Shown: positions 10,347 to 18,294 of the stretch, piece by piece
Position numbering within the stretch: position 1 is the first letter of the stretch
Layout: the number at the start of each line of letters is the position of its first letter
IMG/VR virus record: IMGVR_UViG_3300008120_000110
Location: 1-45,912 of that record
Reading direction: 5' to 3' (one strand)
Length of the DNA stretch: 45,912 nucleotides
Origin: a virus
Program-made: the position numbers and the translations under genes
The notes under the pieces: generated by a model
What the model was told of the DNA's origin: nothing
The model's input: only the letters and a program-made list of their open reading frames with translations
Database searches by the model: none

Positions 10347-10691
10347 ATGGCAATCGTTTACAATTGGGTTGTATCCGCGATGGATGAATACCCTACAACT
10401 CCTGATGGTCTCGATGACGTAGTATTCACTGTGCATTGGAGACGCAACGCAACTGATGTAGTTGGTGACAACACTTACTTCGCTGATGTGTATGGCTCTC
10501 TTGCAGTGCCTGCTCCATCACCTGAAGACTTCACTCCTTACGAAGACCTTACTTTTGAGCAGGTTTGCGGATGGCTTGAAGCAGGTCTTGACACACCTGC
10601 AATTGATGCAGGTCTTGCAGTACAAATTGAAAATTTAATTAACCCACCGGTAGTATCACTTCCTCTGCCTTGGGCTACTCCTAATCCTTAA
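10347..10691 (+). CDS. Small phage protein, DUF7936-like
   Basis: 114 residues starting MAIVYNWVVSAMDEYP, with a DVVFTVHWRRNATD strand region, FTPYEDLTFEQVCGWLEAGL and a C-terminus rich in proline (INPPVVSLPLPWA). The pattern (a short beta N-terminus with VVF-x-VHWR, then an LT-x-xQV-x-GW helix and a PPLPW-like tail) matches, from memory, the DUF7936 family found beside tail genes in aquatic phages. Its function is not known. It follows the giant fibre after a 33-nt A-rich gap whose AAAACAAAAACAAA leader suits Bacteroidota-type initiation without a Shine-Dalgarno. Its position suggests a small virion or fibre-associated protein. Confidence 0.65.
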   Translation: MAIVYNWVVSAMDEYPTTPDGLDDVVFTVHWRRNATDVVGDNTYFADVYGSLAVPAPSPEDFTPYEDLTFEQVCGWLEAGLDTPAIDAGLAVQIENLINPPVVSLPLPWATPNP

Positions 10692-10697
10692 TCACAC

Positions 10698-10934
10698 ATG
10701 GGAACTATTAATTCATACGCAACTGACAATAACGTATCCTATGCCGATAAACTTATCGGCACAGATGCTGAAGATTCTAACAAGACCAAGAACTTCACAG
10801 TTGGCGATATACTCGCCCTCCCTATCCCAAGCGTCCCTGTGTATGCAAATAACGCTGCCGCACTCGCTGCAGGTTTAGTGGCCGGAAACGTCTACCGCAT
10901 CACGGGTACGGATTATCTCGGAGTTGTGCATTAA
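10698..10934 (+). CDS. Small structural-type protein of unknown function
   Basis: 78 residues. The N-terminus (NSYATDNNVSYADKLIGTDAED) resembles the openings of fibre-associated phage proteins. The C-terminus VPVYANNAAALAAGLVAGNV followed by YRI...YLGVVH fits a short motif (P-V-Y-A-x-N-A-x-A-x-x-x-G-L-x-x-G-x-x-Y-R) that recurs at the ends of small phage structural proteins. It begins 6 nt after the previous stop, and its TAA stop overlaps a TAnnTTTG box, so an internal promoter may fire from its end. No enzymatic motif, membrane segment or signal peptide is visible. Confidence 0.6.
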   Translation: MGTINSYATDNNVSYADKLIGTDAEDSNKTKNFTVGDILALPIPSVPVYANNAAALAAGLVAGNVYRITGTDYLGVVH

Positions 10935-10964
10935 CTTTGTAAATGAAATTTAATCTAATCTAAT
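10932..10964 (+). promoter_or_regulatory. Putative Bacteroidota -7 box plus repeated A/T leader
   Basis: TAACTTTG at 10932-10939 matches the Bacteroidota -7 consensus TAnnTTTG. It is followed by a leader TAATCTAATCTAAT directly before the ATG at 10965. The same leader word precedes the scaffold gene at 17190, and a variant precedes the gene at 19790. No convincing -33 TTTG box lies about 20 nt upstream, so this may be a partial promoter or one needing a phage factor. There is no Shine-Dalgarno. Confidence 0.4.
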
Positions 10965-11192
10965 ATGGACATCAGGAAAATATCTATAGGACCCGACTAC
11001 AAGGGTAGTGCAATGCACTACATTGTAGGACAGAAGGTCCTTGGAGACAGCCATCACATTAACCTCATTAAGTTCGACCCGGAGACAGGAGATGTAAAAA
11101 TCTTCATCACCAACGAAAAAAATGAAACGATGCTATGGAAGTCTTTTAATCACAATATGCCTGTGTCCACTGAATACAATATCGAATATTAA
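10965..11192 (+). CDS. Conserved-looking small phage protein, function unknown
   Basis: 75 residues (MDIRKISIGPDYKGSAMHY...). The protein is soluble, mixed alpha/beta and charged, with no membrane segment or Cys motif. The segment VGQKVLGDSHHINLI and the C-terminal NHNMPVSTEYNI look familiar from uncultured aquatic phage genomes, where I know of no assigned function. The gene has its own TAnnTTTG box and leader, and its stop overlaps the start of the next gene by one base (TAATG), implying coupled translation with the GroES-like gene. Confidence 0.6.
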   Translation: MDIRKISIGPDYKGSAMHYIVGQKVLGDSHHINLIKFDPETGDVKIFITNEKNETMLWKSFNHNMPVSTEYNIEY

Positions 11193-11746
11193 TGCAATCT
11201 CCGTTTGATTTTATTGTTACAGGACAGCGCTATAACAATACCAAAGAAGTTGGTGGCATAGAGCTTATCGTCAACACCTCGGAGGAGGACCACAGGTTCT
11301 CTAACCGCTATGCTGAAGTGGTTGAGGTGCCTCGCGGCTACACAGGCCCCGTTCAAAAAGGCGATACGCTACTTGTGCACCATAACGTTTTTAAGTTCTA
11401 TAACGACATTAAGGGTAGACGTAAAAGCAGTCGAAGCTTCTTTCGAGATGATATCTTCTTTGTAGAGCCCAACCAATTTTACCTCTACCGCCATGACGGC
11501 AAATGGCATACCTATGACCGCTACTGCTTCGTAAAGCCAATGCCGGCCGTAGACTCTTATATCAAAAAGCCGTTCACCAATGAGCCGCTTATGGGGACTA
11601 TGGTTTACCCGAATGCTTACCTGCTGACCCAAGGCGTACGAGAAGGGGACACCGTGTGCTTTAAGCCTGACAGCGAATATGAGTTTGACGTGGATGGGGA
11701 AAAGCTATACCGAATATTTGACCATCAAATAACGATGAAGCTATGA
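11192..11746 (+). CDS. GroES-like co-chaperonin (Cpn10 fold), probable
   Basis: 184 residues, longer than bacterial GroES (about 95). Two GroES-type elements are visible: VVEVPRGYTGPVQKGDTLLV near residues 47-66, equivalent to the VGDxV turn, and a C-terminal REGDTVCFKPDSEYEFDVDG then EKLYRIFDHQITMKL that mirrors the GroES ending (GDxVxF...x-hDGEEYLIhxExDIL). The middle (about 80-130) is an insertion rich in aromatic residues (FFRDDIFFV, QFYLYRHDGKW). Phage co-chaperonins such as T4 gp31 retune host GroEL to fold the capsid protein, and this gene lies upstream of the terminase-portal-capsid block. The product could fold the MCP or fibre. The fold is assigned from motif shape alone. Confidence 0.6.
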   Translation: MQSPFDFIVTGQRYNNTKEVGGIELIVNTSEEDHRFSNRYAEVVEVPRGYTGPVQKGDTLLVHHNVFKFYNDIKGRRKSSRSFFRDDIFFVEPNQFYLYRHDGKWHTYDRYCFVKPMPAVDSYIKKPFTNEPLMGTMVYPNAYLLTQGVREGDTVCFKPDSEYEFDVDGEKLYRIFDHQITMKL

Positions 11747-12219
11747 ACTTAATCATAACCGATAATGTCATTCATAATCCTGTAGAGTATGTTTCCGAAA
11801 TACTTAGTAGTGAATTTATAGATGTATTTGATGGCGTCAATACGTTTCAAAACATTCAGCCACGCCCTCATGATGATGAGTTTGCAAGGTTTGCGCTTGA
11901 ATTAGCGGGACCTGTTTACAAAGTGGCGTATAATTTCATTAGAAAGTCACCGCTTAATCAAGAAGAACCAAACTTTATTCATACCGATGAGATGATGGGT
12001 GACATTACTGCTATACTTTATTTGAGTCGCAGGCACCCTGATGAAGACGGTACTACTATTTATGACGAAGATGGGAAGCCATCATGTGTGGTGTATTCTA
12101 AGTTTAATCGTATATTGATGTTTGACTCTGAACTACCGCATAGCAGAAACATATTTGAGAACTTTGGCTCAGACGACTCTGCTCGTCTAATTCAAGTTGT
12201 ATTCTTAAAAGAGAAGTGA
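11743..12219 (+). CDS. 2-oxoglutarate/Fe(II)-dependent dioxygenase family protein
   Basis: 158 residues. A double-stranded beta-helix dioxygenase signature is visible: the iron ligands H-x-D in FIHTDEMMGDITAILYLS (about residues 79-96), the distal His in LMFDSELPHSR (about 128), and an Arg that could bind 2-oxoglutarate in ARLIQVVFLK (about 149). The order H-x-D...H...R and its spacing fit prolyl-hydroxylase-like enzymes. The family hydroxylates proteins, nucleic-acid bases or small molecules; the substrate here cannot be told. It overlaps the GroES-like stop by 4 nt and the next gene by 4 nt, so it is in the late morphogenesis operon, which makes modification of a virion or host protein plausible. 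Confidence 0.72.
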   Translation: MNLIITDNVIHNPVEYVSEILSSEFIDVFDGVNTFQNIQPRPHDDEFARFALELAGPVYKVAYNFIRKSPLNQEEPNFIHTDEMMGDITAILYLSRRHPDEDGTTIYDEDGKPSCVVYSKFNRILMFDSELPHSRNIFENFGSDDSARLIQVVFLKEK

Positions 12220-12506
12220 TGAGAGATATCAAAGCAAAAATTATTGAAGCAGGCTATCAAGCAGTCGAGCAGCTTATCAAAGTGGCGAAGGAAGATATTA
12301 TCAAGCCTGACCCTGATGATGAGCTTGCAGCAGATAGGCTTAAGAACGCAGCAGCTACTAAGAAGCTTGCCATCTTTGATGCCTTTGAGATTTTAAATAA
12401 GATTGAGGCAGAGAAAGAAGCGCTTGAGATGCTTGAGAAAGGAGTAAACAGAACAGATACAAAACAAGGATTTGCAGAACGAAGGTCTATATCGAGTCGT
12501 ACATGA
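12216..12506 (+). CDS. Small pre-terminase protein (possible terminase small subunit)
   Basis: 96 residues, mostly helical and charged (RDIKAKIIEAGYQAVEQLIK, then DPDDELAADRLKNAAATKKL). The C-terminus ends GFAERRSISSRT and overlaps the start of the large terminase by 35 nt in another frame. Genes in this position often encode the small terminase subunit, which binds the packaging site, but no helix-turn-helix is evident and the length is short. An ATG at 12219 would be an alternative start that removes one residue. Function is inferred from position only. Confidence 0.55.
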   Translation: MMRDIKAKIIEAGYQAVEQLIKVAKEDIIKPDPDDELAADRLKNAAATKKLAIFDAFEILNKIEAEKEALEMLEKGVNRTDTKQGFAERRSISSRT

Positions 12507-14709
12507 CTACGTGCCGAAGAACGCTGTCTCTAAGAAGAACACACTAAAAGCTTGGAGATATGGTTACAACGAGCAGTATGACATGGTTGTCATATCTAAG
12601 ACGGGTCAGATTGGTGACATCATAAATGTCGCAGGGCTACTCATCGCCCTACCCCTCGCACCTAAAGAGTGTCTTCAAAGACACACCACCAAAAGTGAGC
12701 AGTATTGGGAAAGGCAAGACCTACCAAGGGAACTAAGCAAAATTCAATCAATATTTCATTGGAACGAGATGCCTACTGAGTTTAAAGACCGGTGGGTTGA
12801 TTATATCGAGCAGGAGTTTGACAGGCGTGAAGGGGGTATGTGGTTTATGAATAACGGAGAGCCGACCTATATTACGGGCTCACACTATATGTACCTGCAG
12901 TGGTCAAGTATTGACATTGGCTATCCTGACTACCGAGAAGCTAATAGAATCTTTTTTATCTTTTGGGAGGCGTGCCGCGCAGACTCAAGAGCTTTTGGGA
13001 TGATATATCTAAAAATAAGACGCTCAGGGTTTTCTTTTATGTCTTCATCAGAGTGCGTAAACATAGCAACCCTTGCTCGCGACTCTCGTATTGGTATCCT
13101 GTCAAAGACGGGTGCTGATGCCAAAAAGATGTTCACCGATAAGGTTGTGCCTATTAATAGCAGGCTGCCATTCTTTTTCCGTCCGATTATGGACGGAATG
13201 GATAAGCCAAAGACTGAGCTTGCCTACCGCGTTCCGGCTGCAAAGATTACCAAGAAGAACATGACCACTACCGAAGGAAGCGTTGTCGATGGTCTTGATA
13301 CCACAATAGATTGGAAAAATACTGAGGAGAACTCCTACGATGGAGAGAAACTCCTGTTCCTTGCCCATGACGAGAGTGCTAAGTGGGTAAAGCCAAATAA
13401 CATTCTTAATAATTGGCGTGTAACCAAGACCTGTCTTCGGGTGGGTAGTAAGATAATTGGCAAGTGCATGATGGGCTCCACCTCGAATGCACTAAGCAAG
13501 GGCGGTGATAACTATAAAAAGCTGTATGAGGATTCAAATATTCTTAACAGAAACGCCAACGGACAGACCAAGAGTGGGCTGTACTCCCTATTTATTCCGA
13601 TGGAGTGGAACATGGAGGGGTTTATTGACCGCTACGGCATGCCTGTATTTAGAAAACCCGACAGTCCCATCATTGGCGTAGACGGGCAAGATATAACCAA
13701 CGGGGCTATTGACTATTGGGAGGCAGAGGTTGAATCGCTTAAAAATGATGCCGATGCACTAAATGAGTTTTATCGTCAGTTCCCTCGCACCGAAAGCCAC
13801 GCTTTTCGTGACGAGAGTAAGCAGGCGCTATTTAACCTGACCAAGATATACCAACAGATTGACTACAACGACTCGCAGATTCAGGCGCACATGGTTTCAC
13901 GTGGAACATTTCATTGGAAAGACGGAGAGAAAGACACCAAGGTTATATGGACTCCTGACCCTCGTGGTAGGTTCTTAATTAGTTGGGTCCCACCTGTTCA
14001 CATGCAAAATAGCGTCTCCACTCGCAGTGGAGTAAAATACCCCGGCAATGAACACCTTGGGAGTTTTGGCTGTGACCCCTACGATATATCAGCAGTGGTA
14101 GGGGGACGTGGCTCCAACGGGTCGCTGCACGGGATGACCAAGTACCACATGGATGACGCTCCGGTCAATCAGTTCTTTCTTGAGTACATTGCTCGTCCTC
14201 AGACGGCTGAGATATTTTTTGAAGAGGTGCTTATGGCTTGCGTGTTTTACGGGATGCCGGTGCTTGCGGAGAATAACAAGCCGAGACTACTTTACCATTT
14301 TAAAAATAGAGGCTACCGTCAGTTCTGTATGAACAGACCCGACAGACTGCTCAATAAATTGAGTAAGACTGAGAGGGAGCTTGGTGGTATTCCTAACTCT
14401 TCTGAAGAAGTGAAGCAGGCGCACGCAACAGCTATTGAGTCGTATATTGAAAAGTACATTGGCTTTGATTTAGCAGGAACATACAGACCTGCTGATGAGA
14501 TTGGAACGATGCCATTTACACGCACACTTGAGGATTGGGCAAAGTTTGATATTAGCGACCGTACACGCTTTGACGCAGCTATTAGCTCAGGTCTTGCGAT
14601 AATGGCAAACCAAAAACACGTATATTTACCTGAGAAAAAAGAGTCGAAAATTAGTGTTAATTTCGCAAGGTACACTAATAGTGGAACAACAAGTCAACTT
14701 ATTAGATGA
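12472..14709 (+). CDS. terL: Terminase large subunit (DNA packaging ATPase-nuclease)
   Basis: 745 residues. It packages phage DNA into proheads. The Walker A position reads KIRRSGFSFMSSSE (about 171-184), with Gly-Phe-Ser where GKS/T is usual; this GFS variant occurs in some phage TerL lineages. Walker B with the catalytic acid is KLLFLAHDE (about 293-301). The coupling motif may be MMGSTSN (about 333-339). The C-terminal RNase H-like nuclease has SFGCDPYD (about 531-538) and VLAENNK about 65 residues later as likely metal ligands. No ATG is in frame before residue 38. A TAA lies at 12445-12447, so the start is probably the TTG at 12472 or the GTG at 12511. Its stop overlaps the portal start by 4 nt (ATGA). 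It carries one copy of the 18-bp palindrome. Confidence 0.9.
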   Translation: MQNEGLYRVVHDYVPKNAVSKKNTLKAWRYGYNEQYDMVVISKTGQIGDIINVAGLLIALPLAPKECLQRHTTKSEQYWERQDLPRELSKIQSIFHWNEMPTEFKDRWVDYIEQEFDRREGGMWFMNNGEPTYITGSHYMYLQWSSIDIGYPDYREANRIFFIFWEACRADSRAFGMIYLKIRRSGFSFMSSSECVNIATLARDSRIGILSKTGADAKKMFTDKVVPINSRLPFFFRPIMDGMDKPKTELAYRVPAAKITKKNMTTTEGSVVDGLDTTIDWKNTEENSYDGEKLLFLAHDESAKWVKPNNILNNWRVTKTCLRVGSKIIGKCMMGSTSNALSKGGDNYKKLYEDSNILNRNANGQTKSGLYSLFIPMEWNMEGFIDRYGMPVFRKPDSPIIGVDGQDITNGAIDYWEAEVESLKNDADALNEFYRQFPRTESHAFRDESKQALFNLTKIYQQIDYNDSQIQAHMVSRGTFHWKDGEKDTKVIWTPDPRGRFLISWVPPVHMQNSVSTRSGVKYPGNEHLGSFGCDPYDISAVVGGRGSNGSLHGMTKYHMDDAPVNQFFLEYIARPQTAEIFFEEVLMACVFYGMPVLAENNKPRLLYHFKNRGYRQFCMNRPDRLLNKLSKTERELGGIPNSSEEVKQAHATAIESYIEKYIGFDLAGTYRPADEIGTMPFTRTLEDWAKFDISDRTRFDAAISSGLAIMANQKHVYLPEKKESKISVNFARYTNSGTTSQLIR
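12668..12685. repeat. Dispersed 18-bp palindrome, copy 1 (inside terL)
   Basis: AGTGTCTTCAAAGACACA. The core GTGTCTTCAAAGACAC is an inverted repeat with one mismatch at the centre and is identical to the core at 42206-42221. It starts at the third codon position of terL, encoding E-C-L-Q-R-H. See the other copies at 19736, 33398 and 42205. Confidence 0.85.
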
Positions 14710-17141
14710 AAGATGTCATAGTCAACATATCCGCAACCGGTTTTCCAAGTCAGTTTGTAACTGATGCAGAGAAAGCTTCTGATGCGTTTGGTCTACAAGT
14801 TGGCCAAGCAATTCAATATGAATGGTTCCGCAAAGATGGAAACCAATGTAGATACTATAATCAATGGCGTGATTTTCATAGACTGCGCTTATACGCTCGT
14901 GGTGAGCAGTCTGTTCAGAAGTATAAAAATGAACTTGCAATAGACGGAGATTTGTCATATCTAAATTTAGATTGGACTCCTGTTCCTATTCTTCCAAAAT
15001 TTGTTGACATTGTTGTAAATGGTATGAGTGACCGCTTATTCAAAGTGAAAGCTTATGCACAAGATGCAATGTCACAAGCGAAGCGCAGCAAGTATCAAGA
15101 TATGATTGAGGGGCAGATGGTAGCTAAAGACGTTCTTATGCAGGTGCAAGAGTCTACAGGGATAAATCCATTTACAATGGACCCTGAAGAACTTCCCGAA
15201 ACAGACGAGGAATTGTCGCTGTATATGCAATTAAACTACAAGCCCGCAATTGAGATAGCAGAAGAAGAAGCTATCAATACAATATTTGATGAGAATCATT
15301 ATCAAGATACTCGTAAGCGTATTGACTATGACCTTACCGTTTTGGGTATTGGTGTGGCCAAACATGAATTTTTACCCGGAGCAGGTGTGCAGGTCTCTTA
15401 TGTTGACCCTGCAAATGTGGTATACAGCTATACGGAAGACCCTTACTTTAATGATTGCTTCTATTGGGGAGAAATTAAAACTCTTCCAATAACGGAGTTA
15501 TTAAAGATAGACCCAACACTTACTCGTGAGCAATTGCAAGAGATTTCAATGTACTCACAGAGTTGGTATGACTATTACAACGTAGCAAGATTCTACGAGA
15601 ATAGTTTGTTCTATCGTGATACAGCAACTTTATTATATTTCAATTACAAGACCACAAAGAAAATGGTTTACAAGAAGAAGATTCTTGAAACAGGTGGTAC
15701 ACGTATAATTGAAAAAGATGACCAATTCAATCCTCCTGTAGAAATGATGGAGGAAGGAAAGTTTGAAAAGATTGAAAAGACAATTGATGTTTGGTATGAG
15801 GGTGTGATGGTAATGGGAACAAACTTCTTACTCAAGTGGAAAATGAGTGAGAACATGGTGAGACCAAAATCAACTTCTCAGCATGCGCTGCCGAATTATG
15901 TTGCAGTTGCACCAAGAATGTACAAAGGTGTTATTGAATCGCTTGTGCGTAGGATGATACCATTTGCAGACCTTATTCAATTAACCCATTTAAAACTACA
16001 GCAAGTTATTGCACGCACTGTCCCTGATGGTGTGTTCATCGATGCTGATGGTCTAAATGAGGTTGACCTTGGTACAGGGCAGGCTTATAATCCTGAAGAC
16101 GCACTGCGTCTTTACTTCCAAACAGGTAGTGTGATTGGGCGTAGCTACACGCAGGAAGGTGAGTTTAACAATGCTCGTGTACCTATTCAACAGCTTACTT
16201 CTAATTCAGGAGCAAGCAAGACGCAGATGCTAATAGCTAACTACAACCACTACCTTGACATGATTCGGTCTGTGACAGGACTGAATGAGGCAAGAGATGG
16301 CTCTATGCCTGACCCGAACGCATTGGTAGGGGTTCAAAAGCTTGCGGCCCTAAACTCTAACACCGCGACACGCCATATTCTTGAGGGCGGTTTGTACGTA
16401 TACAGGTCTCTTGCCGAGGCCCTTACCTACCGTGTTGCAGATATTCTGCAGTACGCTGACTTTAAAGACGACTTCGCCAATAAGATTGGCAAATACAATG
16501 TATCTATCTTAAATGAGATAAGCGACCTATATATCTATGACTTTGGCATCTTTATTGAAGTTTCTCCGGACGAAGAGCAGAAAGCTCAGCTTGAAGCTAA
16601 TATCCAAATGGCATTATCTAAGGGTGACATTAACCTTGAGGATGCTATTGACATTAGAGAGATTAAAAACATAAAGCTTGCTAATCAGCTTCTCAAGCTT
16701 AAAAGAGTTAAGAAGCAGGATAGAGAAGAGCGCATGGAGATGCAAAAGCAGGCAATGATTGCTCAGCAGCAACTGAAGTCTCAGGAGCTTGCTGCGCAAA
16801 CGGCTATGCAAAAGATACAGCTTGAGACGCAAGCAAAGATGCAAATCAAGCAAGCCGAGGTGGCTTTTGATATTGAGAAGATGAAGGCTGAGGCTGAGAT
16901 GAAACGGATACTGATGAGCGAGGAGTTTAAGTACCAAATGCAAATAGCAGGTATTAAGGAAACCGCCATCACTACCCGCGAGGATATGAAGGAAACGGCT
17001 AAAGAAAAGCGTATTGCTATCCAAAATACGCAGCAGTCTAAGCTCATAAACCAAAGAAAGAACAACCTACCTCCAATGAACTTCGAGTCAAATGAGGATA
17101 CCCTTGATGGTTTTGACTTAGCCGAGTTTGAACCTCGTTAA
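14706..17141 (+). CDS. Portal protein
   Basis: 811 residues. It should form the dodecameric portal ring at one capsid vertex and take part in packaging and tail attachment. It directly follows terL, has the large size seen in crAss-like and related portals, and shows an early QYEWFRKDGNQCRYYNQWRD helix region, a core with repeated Trp/Tyr-rich beta segments, and a stem/clip-like stretch containing MPDPNALVGVQKLAALNS (about residues 534-551). The last 150 residues are a long Gln/Lys/Glu/Met-rich coiled coil (EERMEMQKQAMIAQQQLKSQ onward) that probably lines the inner barrel. The start ATG lies inside the terL stop. It is followed by a 48-nt gap with a TAnnTTTG box. The call rests on position, size and the coiled-coil barrel-like C-terminus. 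Confidence 0.85.
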   Translation: MKDVIVNISATGFPSQFVTDAEKASDAFGLQVGQAIQYEWFRKDGNQCRYYNQWRDFHRLRLYARGEQSVQKYKNELAIDGDLSYLNLDWTPVPILPKFVDIVVNGMSDRLFKVKAYAQDAMSQAKRSKYQDMIEGQMVAKDVLMQVQESTGINPFTMDPEELPETDEELSLYMQLNYKPAIEIAEEEAINTIFDENHYQDTRKRIDYDLTVLGIGVAKHEFLPGAGVQVSYVDPANVVYSYTEDPYFNDCFYWGEIKTLPITELLKIDPTLTREQLQEISMYSQSWYDYYNVARFYENSLFYRDTATLLYFNYKTTKKMVYKKKILETGGTRIIEKDDQFNPPVEMMEEGKFEKIEKTIDVWYEGVMVMGTNFLLKWKMSENMVRPKSTSQHALPNYVAVAPRMYKGVIESLVRRMIPFADLIQLTHLKLQQVIARTVPDGVFIDADGLNEVDLGTGQAYNPEDALRLYFQTGSVIGRSYTQEGEFNNARVPIQQLTSNSGASKTQMLIANYNHYLDMIRSVTGLNEARDGSMPDPNALVGVQKLAALNSNTATRHILEGGLYVYRSLAEALTYRVADILQYADFKDDFANKIGKYNVSILNEISDLYIYDFGIFIEVSPDEEQKAQLEANIQMALSKGDINLEDAIDIREIKNIKLANQLLKLKRVKKQDREERMEMQKQAMIAQQQLKSQELAAQTAMQKIQLETQAKMQIKQAEVAFDIEKMKAEAEMKRILMSEEFKYQMQIAGIKETAITTREDMKETAKEKRIAIQNTQQSKLINQRKNNLPPMNFESNEDTLDGFDLAEFEPR

Positions 17142-17160
17142 AAATGTAACATTTTTTGTA

Positions 17161-17189
17161 TAAATTTGTAACAAATTAAATCTAATCTA
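17161..17189 (+). promoter_or_regulatory. Putative -7 box and leader upstream of scaffold/capsid genes
   Basis: TAAATTTG at 17161-17168 fits TAnnTTTG and is followed by TAACAAATT and the leader AAATCTAATCTAATG, which ends in the scaffold start codon. The leader word is almost identical to that at 10951-10964. A TTTG at 17127-17130 is 30 nt upstream, slightly too far for a standard -33 box. A second promoter here would raise scaffold and capsid expression above that of terminase and portal. Confidence 0.45.
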
Positions 17190-18284
17190 ATGGAAATTAA
17201 AGTACGTGCTCTTGATGGCGTAGAAGAAAAAAGTGTTCAGCAGGTAGAAGAAGAGCTTCTAAAGAAGCATGAGGAGGAAGTAAGTGGAAATGCTGAACCT
17301 GAAGTAAAAATTGACACATCTTCTCTTGAGCCGGAACCTGCTCAGGAAGAGGAGCTATCAGAGGAAAAAGTTCTTTCATATATTGGAAAGCGCTACAATA
17401 AGCAAATCAATTCATTTGATGAGTTGATGGCAGAACGCAAAGAGAGTGAACAGCTCCCTGAAGACGTGGCTGCTTATTTAAATTTTAAGAAGGAAACAGG
17501 GCGTGGTTTTGATGACTTTGTCAAGTTAAAGAAAGACTTTGACGCTATGGACCCCGACCAACTTCTTAGAGATTATCTTGCTGATACGCAGAAAGGTCTT
17601 GACAAAGAAGACATTGATATCCTCATGGAAGAGTATTCTTACGATGAAGAAGTCGATGATGAATCTAAGGTCAAGAAAACTAAGATAGCAAGAAAGAAGG
17701 CTATTGCGGAGGCTAAAAATTACTTCAACTCCCAAAAAGAGAAATACAAGTTTCCACTTGAGTCAAGTGGTCTAAGCTTATCTCAACAGGAGAAAGAAGA
17801 GTTTGAAGCGTACCGTCAGTATACACAACAGGCAAAAACCCTGCAGGAGGAAAACGAGCGTAAGCGTAAGTGGTTCGACCAAAAGTCCGAAGAGGTCTTT
17901 AGTAAAGACTTCAAAGGTTTTGAGTTCGACATTAACGACAAGAAGGTTGTCTTTTCTCCCGGTGCAGCAGCAGAACTGAAGAAGGCTCAAGCAACTCCGA
18001 TGAACTTTATTAACAAGTTTTTGGATGAGAGTGGTCTTATCAAAGACGCTGCAGGATACCATAGGGCTTTGTCAATTGCAATGAATCCCGAAAAGTTTGC
18101 TAAGCATTTCTATGAACAGGGTTTAGCAGATGCGACTGAAGATGTTTTACGTAAGACAAAAAATATTAACATGTCTGAGCGTAGAGCCCCTGAAGTTGTA
18201 AACAAGGGTGGAATGCAGGTGAAATCGGTGACACCGGATTCCGGAAGGAGTCTAAAAATCCGAAGCATTAAAAAAATAAATTAA
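17190..18284 (+). CDS. Scaffolding-type protein (prohead core), probable
   Basis: 364 residues lying between portal and major capsid genes, the usual place for a scaffold. The N-terminal 70 residues are very acidic (EEELLKKHEEEVSG, EPEPAQEEELSEEK). The middle is helical and charged with coiled-coil character (KKTKIARKKAIAEAKNYFNS; QQAKTLQEENERKRKWFDQK). The C-terminus is basic (SGRSLKIRSIKKIN), as expected for a scaffold that docks on the capsid protein. No protease motif (Ser-His or Asp dyad) is apparent, so maturation may not depend on a protease encoded here. It is preceded by a dedicated -7 box and the repeated leader. Confidence 0.75.
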   Translation: MEIKVRALDGVEEKSVQQVEEELLKKHEEEVSGNAEPEVKIDTSSLEPEPAQEEELSEEKVLSYIGKRYNKQINSFDELMAERKESEQLPEDVAAYLNFKKETGRGFDDFVKLKKDFDAMDPDQLLRDYLADTQKGLDKEDIDILMEEYSYDEEVDDESKVKKTKIARKKAIAEAKNYFNSQKEKYKFPLESSGLSLSQQEKEEFEAYRQYTQQAKTLQEENERKRKWFDQKSEEVFSKDFKGFEFDINDKKVVFSPGAAAELKKAQATPMNFINKFLDESGLIKDAAGYHRALSIAMNPEKFAKHFYEQGLADATEDVLRKTKNINMSERRAPEVVNKGGMQVKSVTPDSGRSLKIRSIKKIN

Positions 18285-18294
18285 AACTAAAAAA

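Noticed and set aside
13177-13198. Hairpin TTCCGTCC-GATTAT-GGACGGAA inside terL
   Set aside because: Perfect 8-bp stem but a single occurrence inside coding sequence with no T-run; probably chance.
14016-14032. Hairpin CTCCACT-CGC-AGTGGAG inside terL
   Set aside because: Single occurrence in coding sequence without a T-run or repeat elsewhere; not a terminator.
16614-17054. 146-codon open frame on the minus strand over the portal C-terminus
   Set aside because: The Leu/His-rich product is the complement of the Gln/Lys/Glu coiled coil of the portal; it is a composition artefact.
17895-17909. GTCTTT-AGT-AAAGAC resembling the dispersed palindrome
   Set aside because: It has a 3-nt spacer at the centre and lacks the GT/AC ends, so it is not counted as a fifth copy.
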